Of a stretch of DNA of 32,311 nt, positions 17,473 to 26,211 are shown in pieces. The stretch spans positions 1-32,311 of the forward strand of contig JADZGB010000033.1 of the NCBI GenBank assembly GCA_020854105.1, given 5' to 3'. The number at the start of each line of letters is the position of its first letter. The stretch's first letter is position 1. The DNA is from Burkholderiales bacterium (GTDB taxonomy: Bacteria; Pseudomonadota; Gammaproteobacteria; Burkholderiales; SHXO01). The position numbers and the translations under genes were made by a program. The notes below the pieces were generated by a model. The model saw only the letters and a program-made list of their open reading frames with translations. It did not search any database and had not been told where the DNA came from.

Positions 17473-17492
17473 TACTGTACGAGTATACAGAA
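17473..17492 (-). promoter_or_regulatory. LexA-like SOS box upstream of the radical SAM gene
   Basis: TACTGTACGAGTATACAGAA has the exact CTG-N10-CAG frame of the classical LexA operator with an almost palindromic AT-rich centre, standing out in a GC-rich surrounding. It lies between the hydrolase stop and the radical SAM start, and TATACT within it may itself be the -10 element, so LexA bound here would block transcription. Confidence 0.75.
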
Positions 17493-17509
17493 TCCGCGGA
17501 GCGCGGCGT

Positions 17510-18361
17510 TCAGCGCCCGGTCATCTCCAGCGCCGACCGGAACAGGGTACTGCCGGAGGAGGCGAGGCTCTCCAGGATGGTGAAGTGGTTGTCCTCCGGG
17601 CAGGGCACGTCCGCAGCCACCACGCTGCCCCAGCGCGCCTTGATCAGTGCGTGCTGCTCGTGAAATCCGCTCTGCTCCCTTCCGCCCACCGCCAGATAGA
17701 GCGGCGCCTCGGTCGCGGGAGGCATCAGCGCCGGACTGAGCCGCCTGGCCGATGCGGGATCCAGCCGCACATCGGCGTTCACGGACGGAGTCTTCATGAC
17801 CGGCACGACGTCGAAGATACCGCTGATGGACAGGCCGGCGCGAAACAGCCTGGGCGGGAGGTCGGGGGCGAAGCGCGGCCATTGGGCGGCAAGCATCATC
17901 GCGGTCAGATGGCCGCCTGCCGAGTGGCCGGCAACGTAGAGCCGGCCGCCCGGCGCGCCGAAGTTGCCCGCATTGCGGTACAGCCAGGCGGAGGCCTGGA
18001 GCACCTGGCGCACGAGATCCTCCAGGCTCACGCCCGGACACAGCGCGTAGTTGATCATGGCCACGCTCACGCCAGCATCCACCAGTGGCCGGGCGACGAA
18101 GCTGTGCTGGCCCTTGTCCAGCGCGCGCCAGTAGCCGCCGTGGATGAACATCAGCATCCCGCGGCTGACTCCGCGTGCGCGGAACAGATCCATCCTCTGC
18201 AGCGGATGCGGCCCGTAGGGGACGTCCAGGTAACCGTCCATCTGCGTGCGCGCCTCCTCCGACAACCGGCCCCAGCGCTCGAAGTGGCGGGCATACTCGG
18301 GCACCGCCAGGCGGGGGTTGTAGGCGGCTTCGTAGTCCTGGGCGCTCATCTCCATCCGCAT
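17510..18361 (-). CDS. Alpha/beta hydrolase, kynurenine-formamidase/esterase-like
   Basis: 283 residues. The oxyanion motif HGGYW (74-78) and the nucleophile S147 in GHSAGGH are characteristic of the arylformamidase/carboxylesterase group (BD-FAE-like); the catalytic His is probably in EDNHFTIL near the C-terminus. The region where the acid residue is expected reads YLAVGGREQSGF, with Glu rather than the usual Asp. No signal peptide is seen. ATG 18361 has GAGGAG very close upstream; ATG 18355 is better spaced and also possible. It starts 18 bases after the DUF945 gene and is probably co-transcribed with it. No other tryptophan-catabolism gene is near, so a kynurenine substrate is only a guess. 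Confidence 0.85.
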   Translation of the reverse strand: MRMEMSAQDYEAAYNPRLAVPEYARHFERWGRLSEEARTQMDGYLDVPYGPHPLQRMDLFRARGVSRGMLMFIHGGYWRALDKGQHSFVARPLVDAGVSVAMINYALCPGVSLEDLVRQVLQASAWLYRNAGNFGAPGGRLYVAGHSAGGHLTAMMLAAQWPRFAPDLPPRLFRAGLSISGIFDVVPVMKTPSVNADVRLDPASARRLSPALMPPATEAPLYLAVGGREQSGFHEQHALIKARWGSVVAADVPCPEDNHFTILESLASSGSTLFRSALEMTGR

Positions 18362-18379
18362 GCTCTCCTCATGGTTCGG

Positions 18380-19843
18380 CTACGGGACGGACGCAATTTG
18401 ACCAGAAACCGGCGCAGAGGGCCGGCGCGGCGGAACGAACCGCGTCGTGCCGATGTCCCCGGGCGCGGGCCCGGGATCCGCGCTGCGGCCGGGCAGCAGC
18501 GCATCGCTGGGCACCCCGTTGACGCGCAGGTGCCCGCGCGCCAGGTCGATCTGCACGCGGTAACGGTCGCGATCGGCGGCCAGTATGCCGGCGCTGGTCC
18601 AGACTTCGATGCGTTCGCGCACGAAACGCTCGGTGAGATCGCGCGCGAACTGCTCGTCCACCTCGCCGCTGCGCTCGAGCAGCGCCGCGCTCACGCCGCG
18701 ATAGGTGTCGCGCGCCATCCAGCCTTCGAGCAGCCGCGCCGAGACCTCCACCCGCGCATCCAGGCGCAGGCGTGACAGCAGGTCGCGATCCCCGGCACCG
18801 GCGTGCACCGGATCGATGGCGAGCACGCCGCTCGCCGCGAAGCTGCCATTGGGCGTGGTGAGCCGGGCGCGCTCGATGCGCAGCCGGGGCGCCCCCTCCA
18901 GAAGGTCCGCGAGAAGCGCCAGCGCCATGCGGGCATTGACCCGCGTCTGCTCCGATTCGGGGAGCGCGGCGGGCAGCCGCGCCATGCGCTCCAGGTAGGT
19001 GCGCAACGCCTCCTTGCCCAGCCGGTCGAGGTGGATGTCGATGGCGCCGTCGCGGAATCCGTCCTCGGCACCCGCATCCAGGCTGGTGCCTTCCCCCACG
19101 CGCACGCGGCACGAGAGTGCGATGGTCTTGCCAAGGTCCTCGCGCTCGAACGCGGCCTCGAGGCGACGCAGCCGTGCGCCGCCCTCCGGGCTGGACAGGC
19201 CGATGGCGGACACCGATATCGAAGTCCTGCCCGACCACGCGTCCGCCGTGCTGCGCCAGTCACCGTCCACACGCAGATCGGCGAAAGTGGCGACCACGCC
19301 CTGTCCGTGCATGGCCAGACCGGGCACTTCGAACAGCATGCGTGCGCTCCCCCGGGAATCGACGTGCAGCGAGCCCTGGGCGCCACCCCAGGTGAAGCGC
19401 ACGTCCGGTTCGTCCGTCAGCGCCTTCGCGAATGCCGGGGAGCGCAGCGACACCGACAGGCTGCCGTCGAAGCCGACCACCGTGTCGGCCGTCATCGGCG
19501 CGCTGCTGCCGAAGTAGTGGTCGGCGAGCGCCCGCGCGTCTGCGCTCAGCAGCGGAACCGAGCGCACGCGCGCCCAGCCCTCGCCGACCCGCGGAAGGTG
19601 ATCGGCGACGTGATGGATCTCGAAGGCCGTGGCATTGGCCAGTTCGACCCGATGCACCGCCTTGGAGGTCAGCCAGCCGCGCTCGTAGCGCACCAGGCGC
19701 GTGCGCAGCATGGCGTCCGCACCGGCAGCCAGCCGCTCCACGCGCTCGCACAGGACGTGTTCGACCAAGTGACCGACGCCCCAGGGAATGGCTGCCAGGA
19801 CGAGCAATGCGCCGATGGACACACCTGTCACCTTCTTCTTCAC
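18380..19843 (-). CDS. DUF945 (YdgA-like) family protein
   Basis: 487 residues from GTG 19843, which follows GGGAGG at good spacing and gives KKKVTGVSIGALLVLAAIPW, an uncleaved anchor or signal. The remainder is a long periplasmic domain with repeated beta-rich segments (SKAVHRVELAN, GQGVVATFADLRVDGDWR, LTTPNGSFAASGVLAIDP, DRYRVQIDLARGHLRVNG), matching the YdgA/DUF945 layout in length and order. The family is linked to the cell envelope but has no known reaction. A Met at 19891 would add 16 residues of low-complexity sequence and is less likely. The gene is divergent from the rhodanese gene and followed closely by the alpha/beta hydrolase. Confidence 0.8.
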   Translation of the reverse strand: MKKKVTGVSIGALLVLAAIPWGVGHLVEHVLCERVERLAAGADAMLRTRLVRYERGWLTSKAVHRVELANATAFEIHHVADHLPRVGEGWARVRSVPLLSADARALADHYFGSSAPMTADTVVGFDGSLSVSLRSPAFAKALTDEPDVRFTWGGAQGSLHVDSRGSARMLFEVPGLAMHGQGVVATFADLRVDGDWRSTADAWSGRTSISVSAIGLSSPEGGARLRRLEAAFEREDLGKTIALSCRVRVGEGTSLDAGAEDGFRDGAIDIHLDRLGKEALRTYLERMARLPAALPESEQTRVNARMALALLADLLEGAPRLRIERARLTTPNGSFAASGVLAIDPVHAGAGDRDLLSRLRLDARVEVSARLLEGWMARDTYRGVSAALLERSGEVDEQFARDLTERFVRERIEVWTSAGILAADRDRYRVQIDLARGHLRVNGVPSDALLPGRSADPGPAPGDIGTTRFVPPRRPSAPVSGQIASVP

Positions 19844-19991
19844 GCGCGTGCTGCCTCCCGGAAACGGCGCGCCGCCACGAGCAGCATCCATGCCCGACGG
19901 ATGAGTGCAGCAGTGCCGGTCGGCTGCGCGAGGGTGCGTGCTACCATCGGCATCCTGCGCGCTCCCGCGAGATTTCGTGCCCTCCTTCATC

Positions 19992-20867
19992 ATGGCAGAA
20001 CAATTCGCCCATCCCGAGTATCTGGTGTCGACCGAATGGCTGACACGGCACCTGCGCGACGATGACGTTCGCGTGCTCGACTGCACCACGCACCTGCCGC
20101 CGCTGCCCGATCTGTCGCTCTACGAGGTGGTTCCGGGCCGTGCCGACTTCGAGAAGGCCCACATACCCGGCGCTGCCTTCGTCGACATCGAGCACGAGGT
20201 CTCCACCCCGCATGCGCGCCTGCACTTCATGCTGCCGGATGCCGAGCGCTTTGCCGCCGCCATGGAGCAGCTCGGCATCGGCGACGACACCCTGGTGATC
20301 ACCTACTCCACCGCGAGCCACTGGTGGGCCACGCGCATGTGGTGGATGCTGCGCGTATTCGGCCACGATCGGGCAGCGGTGCTCGATGGCGGTTTCCAGA
20401 AGTGGCAAAGCGAGAGCCGCCCGAGTGAGAGCGGTCCTGCGCAGGTGCGCACGCCTGCGCGCTTCACGCGCACGATGCGGCCCGGACTGGTCGCCGGCCG
20501 CGACGACGTGCTGAGTGCGGTGGGCGCCGCGAACGTATGCACGGTCAATGCGCTGCGGCCGGAGCAGCACGCCGGCACGGGCGGGGTGCACTACGGCCGC
20601 CGCGGCCACGTCAGCGGCAGCATCAACCTGCCGGCCGCGCAGCACGTCGGTGCCGACAACACGTTCAAGAGCGCCGCCGAACTACGCACGATGTTCGCGT
20701 CCGCGCTGGCCGCACCGGAGGTCATCACGTACTGCGGCGGCGGCATCGCCGCCACCAGCGTCGCGCTGGTGCTCGCGATGCTGGGACAGGATAGGGTCAA
20801 GGTGTACGACAACTCGCTCACCGAGTGGGCGGCGGACCCGTCCCTGCCGATGCAGACGGGCGCCTGA
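19992..20867 (+). CDS. Two-domain sulfurtransferase (rhodanese, thiosulfate/mercaptopyruvate type)
   Basis: 291 residues. It has two rhodanese domains, each with its CH2-type motif: HIPGAAFVDIEHEV (about 57-70) and GHVSGSINLPAAQ (about 205-217). The first active-site position reads TYSTASHWWATR with no Cys, as in the inactive half of family members. The second has C248 in VITYCGGGIAAT and should form the persulfide. The loop CGGGIAA differs from the CRxGxT/R loops of characterised thiosulfate and mercaptopyruvate transferases, so the donor is uncertain. ATG 19992 is chosen from family N-termini; its ribosome binding site is poor. It is followed after 33 bases by the epimerase gene. Confidence 0.9.
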   Translation: MAEQFAHPEYLVSTEWLTRHLRDDDVRVLDCTTHLPPLPDLSLYEVVPGRADFEKAHIPGAAFVDIEHEVSTPHARLHFMLPDAERFAAAMEQLGIGDDTLVITYSTASHWWATRMWWMLRVFGHDRAAVLDGGFQKWQSESRPSESGPAQVRTPARFTRTMRPGLVAGRDDVLSAVGAANVCTVNALRPEQHAGTGGVHYGRRGHVSGSINLPAAQHVGADNTFKSAAELRTMFASALAAPEVITYCGGGIAATSVALVLAMLGQDRVKVYDNSLTEWAADPSLPMQTGA

Positions 20868-20900
20868 GGCGTGCCCGGGAGACACGACAAGGAGCAGAAC

Positions 20901-21872
20901 GTGTACGAATACTTCCCGATCCAGCGCACCGACTACGACGGTCCGGTGCTGATCACCGGTGCAGGCGGCTGCATCGGCAGCTGGGCAATGGCGCTGCTGG
21001 TGCGCGCAGGCGTGCCGGTGGTGGCCTTCGACCTCACGCAGGACAGGCGCCGCCCGGGTCTGCTGCTGTCGAACGACGAGCTGGCCTCGATCCGCTGGCT
21101 CACGGGCGACGTGGCCGACACCGACACCGTCACCAAGGCGGTGGAGTCGAGCCGCGCCACTGCCATCGTCCATCTGGCCGCCCTGCAGGTGCCCTTCTGC
21201 AAGGCCGATCCGGTGGCCGGCGCCAGGGTGAACGTGGTCGGAACCATCAACGTCTTCGAAGCCGCGCGCAGGCTGGACATCCGGCGCATCACCTACGCCA
21301 GTTCCATTGCCGCCCACGGCGCGATGGAGGGACACGGCACCCTTCCCACCCTCTACGGCGCCTACAAGTTCTGCAACGAGGAGACTTCCAGGGTGTACTC
21401 CCAGGACTGGGGCGTGCACAGCGTGGGCTTGCGTCCGGGCGTGGTCTACGGCGTTGGACGCGACCAGGGCATGACCTCGAAGACCACCGTGGCGATCCTC
21501 GCCGCTGCCGCAGGCAAGGACTACACCGTGCCGTTCACCGGCCCGGTGTCCTGGCTGCACGCAGGAGAGGTGGCGAGCGCCTTCCTCAAGGCGGTGTCGA
21601 AGGAGCGCGAAGGCGCGCCGGTATTCGACATCAACGGTGTGGCCTCCGACGTGGAGAGTTCGCTCGCGGTCCTTGCAGGCATCGCCCCGGCGGCGAAGAT
21701 CGGCGCGAGCGGCGCCGCGCTGCCCTTCCCGATGGCGCTGTCCGACGAACCGGTGCGCGCGCACCTGGGCAACTACGGATCGGTGCCGCTCGAGGCAGGC
21801 ATCCGGGCCACCTTCGATGCCTTCCGCGGCCTGCTCGCCGCCGGCAGACTGGATGCAGCCAACCTCGCCTGA
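20901..21872 (+). CDS. NAD(P)-dependent epimerase/dehydratase (extended SDR)
   Basis: 323 residues from GTG 20901, supported by AAGGAG at 20889-20894 with six-base spacing; a GTG at 20871 lacks this. The Rossmann motif is VLITGAGGCIGSW (about 16-28), and the catalytic YxxxK is Y152-K156 in TLYGAYKFCNEE with Ser in YASSIAAHG. HLAALQVPFCKADP and RPGVVYGVGRDQG are typical of sugar-nucleotide epimerase-like SDRs. Which substrate it acts on cannot be read from the sequence, and no nucleotide-sugar genes are nearby. It lies in a run of plus-strand genes beginning with the rhodanese. Confidence 0.9.
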   Translation: MYEYFPIQRTDYDGPVLITGAGGCIGSWAMALLVRAGVPVVAFDLTQDRRRPGLLLSNDELASIRWLTGDVADTDTVTKAVESSRATAIVHLAALQVPFCKADPVAGARVNVVGTINVFEAARRLDIRRITYASSIAAHGAMEGHGTLPTLYGAYKFCNEETSRVYSQDWGVHSVGLRPGVVYGVGRDQGMTSKTTVAILAAAAGKDYTVPFTGPVSWLHAGEVASAFLKAVSKEREGAPVFDINGVASDVESSLAVLAGIAPAAKIGASGAALPFPMALSDEPVRAHLGNYGSVPLEAGIRATFDAFRGLLAAGRLDAANLA

Positions 21873-21924
21873 GCGCCCGATGGCGCGTCTGCCGGCAGGT
21901 CCACAGCACCCGCAGCAGGCGCGC

Positions 21925-22422
21925 ATGCGCCGGAAGTTCCTGACCGCTCTGCTCGCCGTCCCGGCGCTGATCGGCATACCGGCGGCATACGCCGTTCCGG
22001 AGATCGACGCACCCGCACCCGCGCTCGCAGGCGAGCTGTTCTCCGGCGAGACGTTCGACCTCGCGTCGATGCGCGGCAAGGTGGTGCTCGTCAACTTCTA
22101 TTCGAGCTACTGCAAGTTCTGCGCGTACGAGATCGGCCTGCTCGAATCGATCTACGAGGAACATCGCAGCGAGGGCCTCGAAGTCATCGCGGTCGGCGTG
22201 GACAGCCTCGAGGATCGCGAGCGGGTGCAGCGCACGCTCGCGCTGTACCACCTGCCGGGAACGATGGCCGCCAGCCTGACACGCAACGGATTCGGCAGGC
22301 GCTATCCGACACCGACGGCATTCGTGGTGGATCGTGGCGGCATCCTGAGACTGAAGATCACCGGCGCCAAGACGCCGCGCCATTACCGGGAAGCGATCCT
22401 GCCGCTGCTGCGCAGCGGCTGA
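21925..22422 (+). CDS. TlpA/ResA-like periplasmic thioredoxin
   Basis: 165 residues from ATG 21925, which begins a clean signal peptide (MRRKFLTALLAVPALIGIPAAYA). An in-frame ATG at 21880 would add 15 residues before it. The thioredoxin fold is seen in VVLVNFYSSYCKFCAYE with active-site C63-x-x-C66, and in the cis-Pro region GRRYPTPTAFVVDRGGIL. The AhpC/TSA-TlpA group reduces disulfides in the periplasm, for example in cytochrome maturation or copper-site assembly. No cytochrome genes adjoin it, so its client is unknown. It starts 52 bases after the epimerase. Confidence 0.88.
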   Translation: MRRKFLTALLAVPALIGIPAAYAVPEIDAPAPALAGELFSGETFDLASMRGKVVLVNFYSSYCKFCAYEIGLLESIYEEHRSEGLEVIAVGVDSLEDRERVQRTLALYHLPGTMAASLTRNGFGRRYPTPTAFVVDRGGILRLKITGAKTPRHYREAILPLLRSG

Positions 22423-22490
22423 GCCGACCGCCGCAAGCCGGTCGAGCGCGGATATTGCATGGTCCGGGCGGTTCCCCGCAGGAGTCCGCC

Positions 22491-23282
22491 ATGAGCGCAC
22501 CGCGCATCCCCTCGCACCGGTCTGTTTCGGCAATCCTCGCAGCATGCGCCGTGCTCTGCTGCACTCGCGCGCTTGCCGCCACGCCCAGCTTCGTGTGCAG
22601 CAAGGCCACGAGCTGGATGGAGAAGACCGTCTGCGGCAGCGAACGCCTGTCGAACCTCGACCTCGAACTGGCCGTCGCCTACGCACACCTGCTGCGCGCG
22701 GCCGGATCGTCGGGCGATGGTGATTTGCGCATTGGGCAGCAGCGCTGGTGGGCCGCACGCGACGAATGCCGTCGCCAGGACGAGCCGGCTGCGTGCCTGG
22801 AGAGGCGCTACACGCATCGCATCGCGGCGTTGAAGTCGCGCCCGGACTATAGCGACGCGCGCCCGGTGCGCCAGGTCGAACTGCCGCCCGAGCCGCTCTC
22901 GGCGGCCGGCGAGGGCTGGTCGAGGTCGCTGTCGCGTTACGTCAAGGCGATCCGCGCCTGCCTGGAGAAGGCGCCGCTGCCCGTGCACTGGGTGGAAGGC
23001 GCGCGCGATGACTCGACCTACGACGACGCGGTGGCGGTCTACCTGCGCGGTCCCGCACAGCAGAACTGGGTCTGCACCGCGCGGCGCGACGGCATGCAGG
23101 TACTCGCGTGGCACGACCTGGGCGGGACGCCGGACGGCGCACCCGGGGGTCCGCGCTTCTATCCGTACACGACACGGCCGGCGCAGGCGTGCGGCACACC
23201 GGTGAAGGTGCTGGACGAGTCGGACGTGCACGTCGGCTGGATCGGACCGGCATGCGAGGTCGTGGAAAGCAGTTCGCACTGA
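22491..23282 (+). CDS. Secreted LprI/DUF1311-type protein with extra C-terminal domain
   Basis: 263 residues from ATG 22491, with GGAG at 22481-22484. The signal peptide ends near RALAA. Residues about 30-115 match the DUF1311 (lysozyme-inhibitor LprI) pattern: FVCSKATSWMEKTVCGSERLS, then LDLELAVAYAHLL, IGQQRWWAARDEC and CLERRYTHRIAAL, with Cys pairs likely in disulfides. Family members bind lysozyme or are simply exported helical proteins. The C-terminal 140 residues (YVKAIRACLEKAPLPVHW onward, with three further Cys) are not recognised. It is a plausible envelope-defence factor, though inhibition of lysozyme is not shown. Confidence 0.78.
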   Translation: MSAPRIPSHRSVSAILAACAVLCCTRALAATPSFVCSKATSWMEKTVCGSERLSNLDLELAVAYAHLLRAAGSSGDGDLRIGQQRWWAARDECRRQDEPAACLERRYTHRIAALKSRPDYSDARPVRQVELPPEPLSAAGEGWSRSLSRYVKAIRACLEKAPLPVHWVEGARDDSTYDDAVAVYLRGPAQQNWVCTARRDGMQVLAWHDLGGTPDGAPGGPRFYPYTTRPAQACGTPVKVLDESDVHVGWIGPACEVVESSSH

Positions 23283-23458
23283 TCGCGCCACATTGACGGT
23301 GCTGTCGCATGCAGCGCGCGATCCTTCATGCGGTCGAAGCGTCACGGCCGGAGCCCGGTGTAGCATGAAGGCCGGCATGGGATGAGAACCGGCACGCCGT
23401 CGGGACGCGAGGCCGTCGTGTTCCGCGATCCCGGCCAACGTCAGGCGAACAGAAATAC

Positions 23459-23881
23459 GTGGAACGACCGCCGCAGGATTTCAGCACGCACGTGCGCAAG
23501 CACCATTCATCCACCGTGCGTGTGGCGCTGGTGCTGCTGGGCAGTGCGTTCGTCGCGCTGGGCGTGGCCGGCATCTTTCTGCCCGTGTTGCCGACCACTC
23601 CCTTCCTCCTGGTCGCTGCCGCCTGCTACGCACGCGCCTCGCGCCGCTTCTACAACGCGCTGCTCAACAACCGCTGGTTCGGCCCCGCCGTGCTGGAGTG
23701 GCAGCAGCACCGCAGCATCCGCTACCGCACCAAGCTGATCTCCATCGCGATGATGGCGGTCACGCTGAGCATCTCCATCGTCTTCTTCGTGCGCGATCCG
23801 CGGCTCCAGGCCGCACTCGCCGTCTTCGGCCTGGCACTGGCCGTGTACATGTACCGCATCCCGTCACGCGATCGTCCGTGA
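23459..23881 (+). CDS. DUF454 (YbaN family) inner-membrane protein
   Basis: 140 residues from GTG 23459. The DUF454 signature is clear: GVAGIFLPVLPTTPFLLVAAACYARASRRF in segments, followed by NNRWFGPAVLEWQQHRSIRYRTK. Hydrophobic helices lie at about 22-42, 43-58, 95-112 and 115-132. The family is widespread in proteobacteria and its role is unknown. The start is the least certain part, since no strong ribosome binding site precedes 23459, and GTG 23492 is another option. 176 bases without a gene separate it from the LprI-like gene. Confidence 0.82.
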   Translation: MERPPQDFSTHVRKHHSSTVRVALVLLGSAFVALGVAGIFLPVLPTTPFLLVAAACYARASRRFYNALLNNRWFGPAVLEWQQHRSIRYRTKLISIAMMAVTLSISIVFFVRDPRLQAALAVFGLALAVYMYRIPSRDRP

Positions 23882-23901
23882 GGCGGCCCCCGGCAATCCG
23901 C

Positions 23902-23907
23902 TAGAAT
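23902..23907 (+). promoter_or_regulatory. Candidate -10 element of the acyl-CoA dehydrogenase operon
   Basis: TAGAAT in the context GCTAGAATC is the same as the proposed sodB -10. No good -35 lies 16-18 bases upstream, so the call is weak. Confidence 0.3.
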
Positions 23908-23957
23908 CACCGCAAGTCAAACAGTTGCCCGGCATCGGCCGGGCCGCGCATCCGCCC

Positions 23958-25109
23958 ATGCAAGCGTTCCGATTCGATGCGCCGCCACTGCCGCCCGAGG
24001 CCAGCGAGGCGTGCGAGCGGGTGCGCGCCTTCCTCGCCACGGAATGCGGGGGCGGACGCTACGTGCCGCACCGCTGCTCCTGGAGCACCTTCGATCCCGA
24101 ATTCAGCCGCCGCGCCGGTGCCGCCGGCTTCATCGGCGTCACCTGGCCGCGCGAGGTCGGCGGCCAGGCTCAGTCGAGCCTGGTGCGCTTCGTCATCACC
24201 CGGGAGATGCTCGCCGCCGGCGCGCCCTGCGGCGCGCACTGGATCGCCGACCGGCAGTCGGGACCGCAGATCCTGCGCCATGGCAGCGAGCGAGCACGCC
24301 GCGAGATCCTGCCGCGCGTGTGCCGGGGGGAATGCTTCTTCGGCATCGGCATGAGCGAGCCCGATTCTGGTTCCGATCTCGCCGCGGTGCGCACCCGCGC
24401 CCGCCGCCACGGCGAGGGCTGGCTGATCGACGGCAGCAAGATCTGGACGTCGCAGGCGCACCGTGTGCACTACCTCATCGTACTGGCACGCACCGGCGAG
24501 GCGGGCGAGGACCGCCACGGCGGCCTGACCCAGTTCATCGTCGATCTGTCCGCATCCGGCGTGACGGTGCGCCCCATCCACAACCTGTCGGGCGGACACG
24601 AGTTCAATGAAGTCTTCTTCCGCGAGTACTACGTCCCCGACGACATGCGCCTGGGCGACGAAGGCGCCGGCTGGGCCATGGTGACCGGCGAACTCGCCTT
24701 CGAGCGCTCCGGGCCGGACCGCTTCCTGTCCGACTACCGCCTGCTGGTGGAACTGATCGACACCATCGGGCCCGAACCCGATGCTCGCCAGGCCGCGGAG
24801 ATCGGCAGGCTGGTGTCGCATCTCGCCGCACTGCTGCGCATGTCCACGTCGGTCGCCGCGCTGCTCGACGAAGGGCGCAGCCCGAACACCGAGGCGGCGC
24901 TGGTCAAGGACGTCGGCACCGCCTTCGAGCGCGAGGTGCCGGAGATCGCGCGCCTGCTCCTGCCGCTGCAGCCGAGCCTGGACGATCACGCACAGCGCCT
25001 GCCGGAGACACTCGCGCACGTGGTGCTGCATGCGCCCTCCTTCACCATCCGCGGCGGCACACGCGAGATCCTGCGCGGCATCATCGCGCGCGGACTGGGC
25101 CTGCGCTGA
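23958..25109 (+). CDS. Acyl-CoA dehydrogenase-like protein, subunit carrying the central FAD-binding domain
   Basis: 383 residues from ATG 23958. The N-terminal helical part includes AAGFIGVTWPREVGGQ. The middle beta domain has the ACAD signature FFGIGMSEPDSGSDLAAV and DGSKIWTSQAHRVHYLIVLART, which contact FAD and acyl-CoA. The C-terminal half lacks the R..FG..I..FQ motif that supplies the second FAD contact across the dimer. The usual catalytic YEGT element reads RGGTREILRGIIARGLGLR, with no Glu at that place. The partner gene begins ten bases downstream and has the missing motif, so the two probably make a heteromeric enzyme of the FadE28-FadE29 kind that oxidises an acyl-CoA to the 2-enoyl-CoA. 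Confidence 0.9.
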   Translation: MQAFRFDAPPLPPEASEACERVRAFLATECGGGRYVPHRCSWSTFDPEFSRRAGAAGFIGVTWPREVGGQAQSSLVRFVITREMLAAGAPCGAHWIADRQSGPQILRHGSERARREILPRVCRGECFFGIGMSEPDSGSDLAAVRTRARRHGEGWLIDGSKIWTSQAHRVHYLIVLARTGEAGEDRHGGLTQFIVDLSASGVTVRPIHNLSGGHEFNEVFFREYYVPDDMRLGDEGAGWAMVTGELAFERSGPDRFLSDYRLLVELIDTIGPEPDARQAAEIGRLVSHLAALLRMSTSVAALLDEGRSPNTEAALVKDVGTAFEREVPEIARLLLPLQPSLDDHAQRLPETLAHVVLHAPSFTIRGGTREILRGIIARGLGLR

Positions 25110-25119
25110 ACGAGGCACG

Positions 25120-26190
25120 ATGAACACTGCGACCGCCGATTCCGAGCTGACCAACCTGCTGCTGGAGCAGGCCGACCGCCTCCTGCGCGCCGAGGTGACG
25201 CGCGAGGTGCTCGCGCGTGCCGATGCCGGCGCCTGCCCCACGCCGCTGTGGGAGATATGCGAGCAGGCAGGGTTGCCGGCGGCATTGCTGCCCGAGGCCG
25301 CCGGCGGAGCCGGCATCGCGATGGCCGATGGCATGCGGCTGGTACGCCAGCTCGGCTACCACGCCGTGCCTCTGCCGCTGGCGGAGACGATGCTGGCCCA
25401 GGCACTGTGGAGCGCTGCCGGCGGGGCGCCGGTGACGGGCAGCATGACGCTGGTTGCCGAGTCGCTCGCACTACGCCGGCGTGGCGTGCGGTACACGCTC
25501 GCGGGCAGGGCGTCGCGCGTACCCTGGGGCACGGCCGTGCAGCACCTGCTACTCGAGGCGCACGACGAGGATGGCCTGCGCCTGGTGCTGGTGCCGCAAT
25601 CGGCCCTGTCCGGCAAGGCCGTAGGCGAGCCGGTACGCAACCTCGCCTTCGAGCCGCGCGACACCATCGATTTCGACGCAGTCGAAGTCGACGAGGCGAT
25701 GGTTCGCCAGGCGCCGCGGCAGCTGCTGTTCGCGCTCGGTGCCCTGATGCGCGCGCAGCAGATGGCAGGCGCGATGGAACGCTGCCTCGACTTTGCCGTG
25801 TCGTACGCGATGGAACGCCGGCAGTTCGGTCGGCCGATCGCGAAGTTCCAGGCAATCCAGCACATGCTGGCCGAAGCCGCGGGCCACTATGCAGCGGCGG
25901 TGGCCGCGGCGGACCTGGGCGCGGATGCCTGGGGCGGGGCGCAGTTCGAGTTCGCGGTGGCAGCCGCCAAGTCGCGCGTGGGCGAAGCCGCGGGCAAGGT
26001 GGCGGCCATCGTGCACCAGGTGCACGGCGCGATGGGCTTCACCCAGGAGCACCCCCTGCACTTCTCGACACGCCGGCTGTGGTCCTGGCGCGACGAGTTC
26101 GGCGGCGAGGGGCACTGGCAGACACGGCTTGGCCACCTGGTGTGCGCCGCGGGCGGCAGTGCGCTGTGGCCGGCGCTCACCGCCGATTGA
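25120..26190 (+). CDS. Acyl-CoA dehydrogenase-like protein, partner subunit with the C-terminal FAD motif
   Basis: 356 residues, shorter than the usual 380-400. The N-terminal domain is recognisable (GLPAALLPEAAGGAGIAMADG). The central domain is reduced and lacks the TEPxAGSD-type signature. The C-terminal domain has the full ERRQFGRPIAKFQAIQHMLAE motif and ends with HQVHGAMGFTQEHPLHFSTRRLWSWRDEFGG, a tail typical of the small subunit of heteromeric dehydrogenases. Gene order and the ten-base gap to the other subunit support a joint complex. A GCACGATG context gives a poor ribosome binding site, suggesting translational coupling. Alone it would be expected to be inactive. Confidence 0.88.
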   Translation: MNTATADSELTNLLLEQADRLLRAEVTREVLARADAGACPTPLWEICEQAGLPAALLPEAAGGAGIAMADGMRLVRQLGYHAVPLPLAETMLAQALWSAAGGAPVTGSMTLVAESLALRRRGVRYTLAGRASRVPWGTAVQHLLLEAHDEDGLRLVLVPQSALSGKAVGEPVRNLAFEPRDTIDFDAVEVDEAMVRQAPRQLLFALGALMRAQQMAGAMERCLDFAVSYAMERRQFGRPIAKFQAIQHMLAEAAGHYAAAVAAADLGADAWGGAQFEFAVAAAKSRVGEAAGKVAAIVHQVHGAMGFTQEHPLHFSTRRLWSWRDEFGGEGHWQTRLGHLVCAAGGSALWPALTAD

Positions 26191-26211
26191 CCCGGGCAAG
26201 GACACGATCCG

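Noticed and set aside
20682-22094. Minus-strand frame of about 470 codons over the rhodanese-epimerase region
   Set aside because: Overlaps two genes with clear active sites; low-information His/Gly/Ala sequence.
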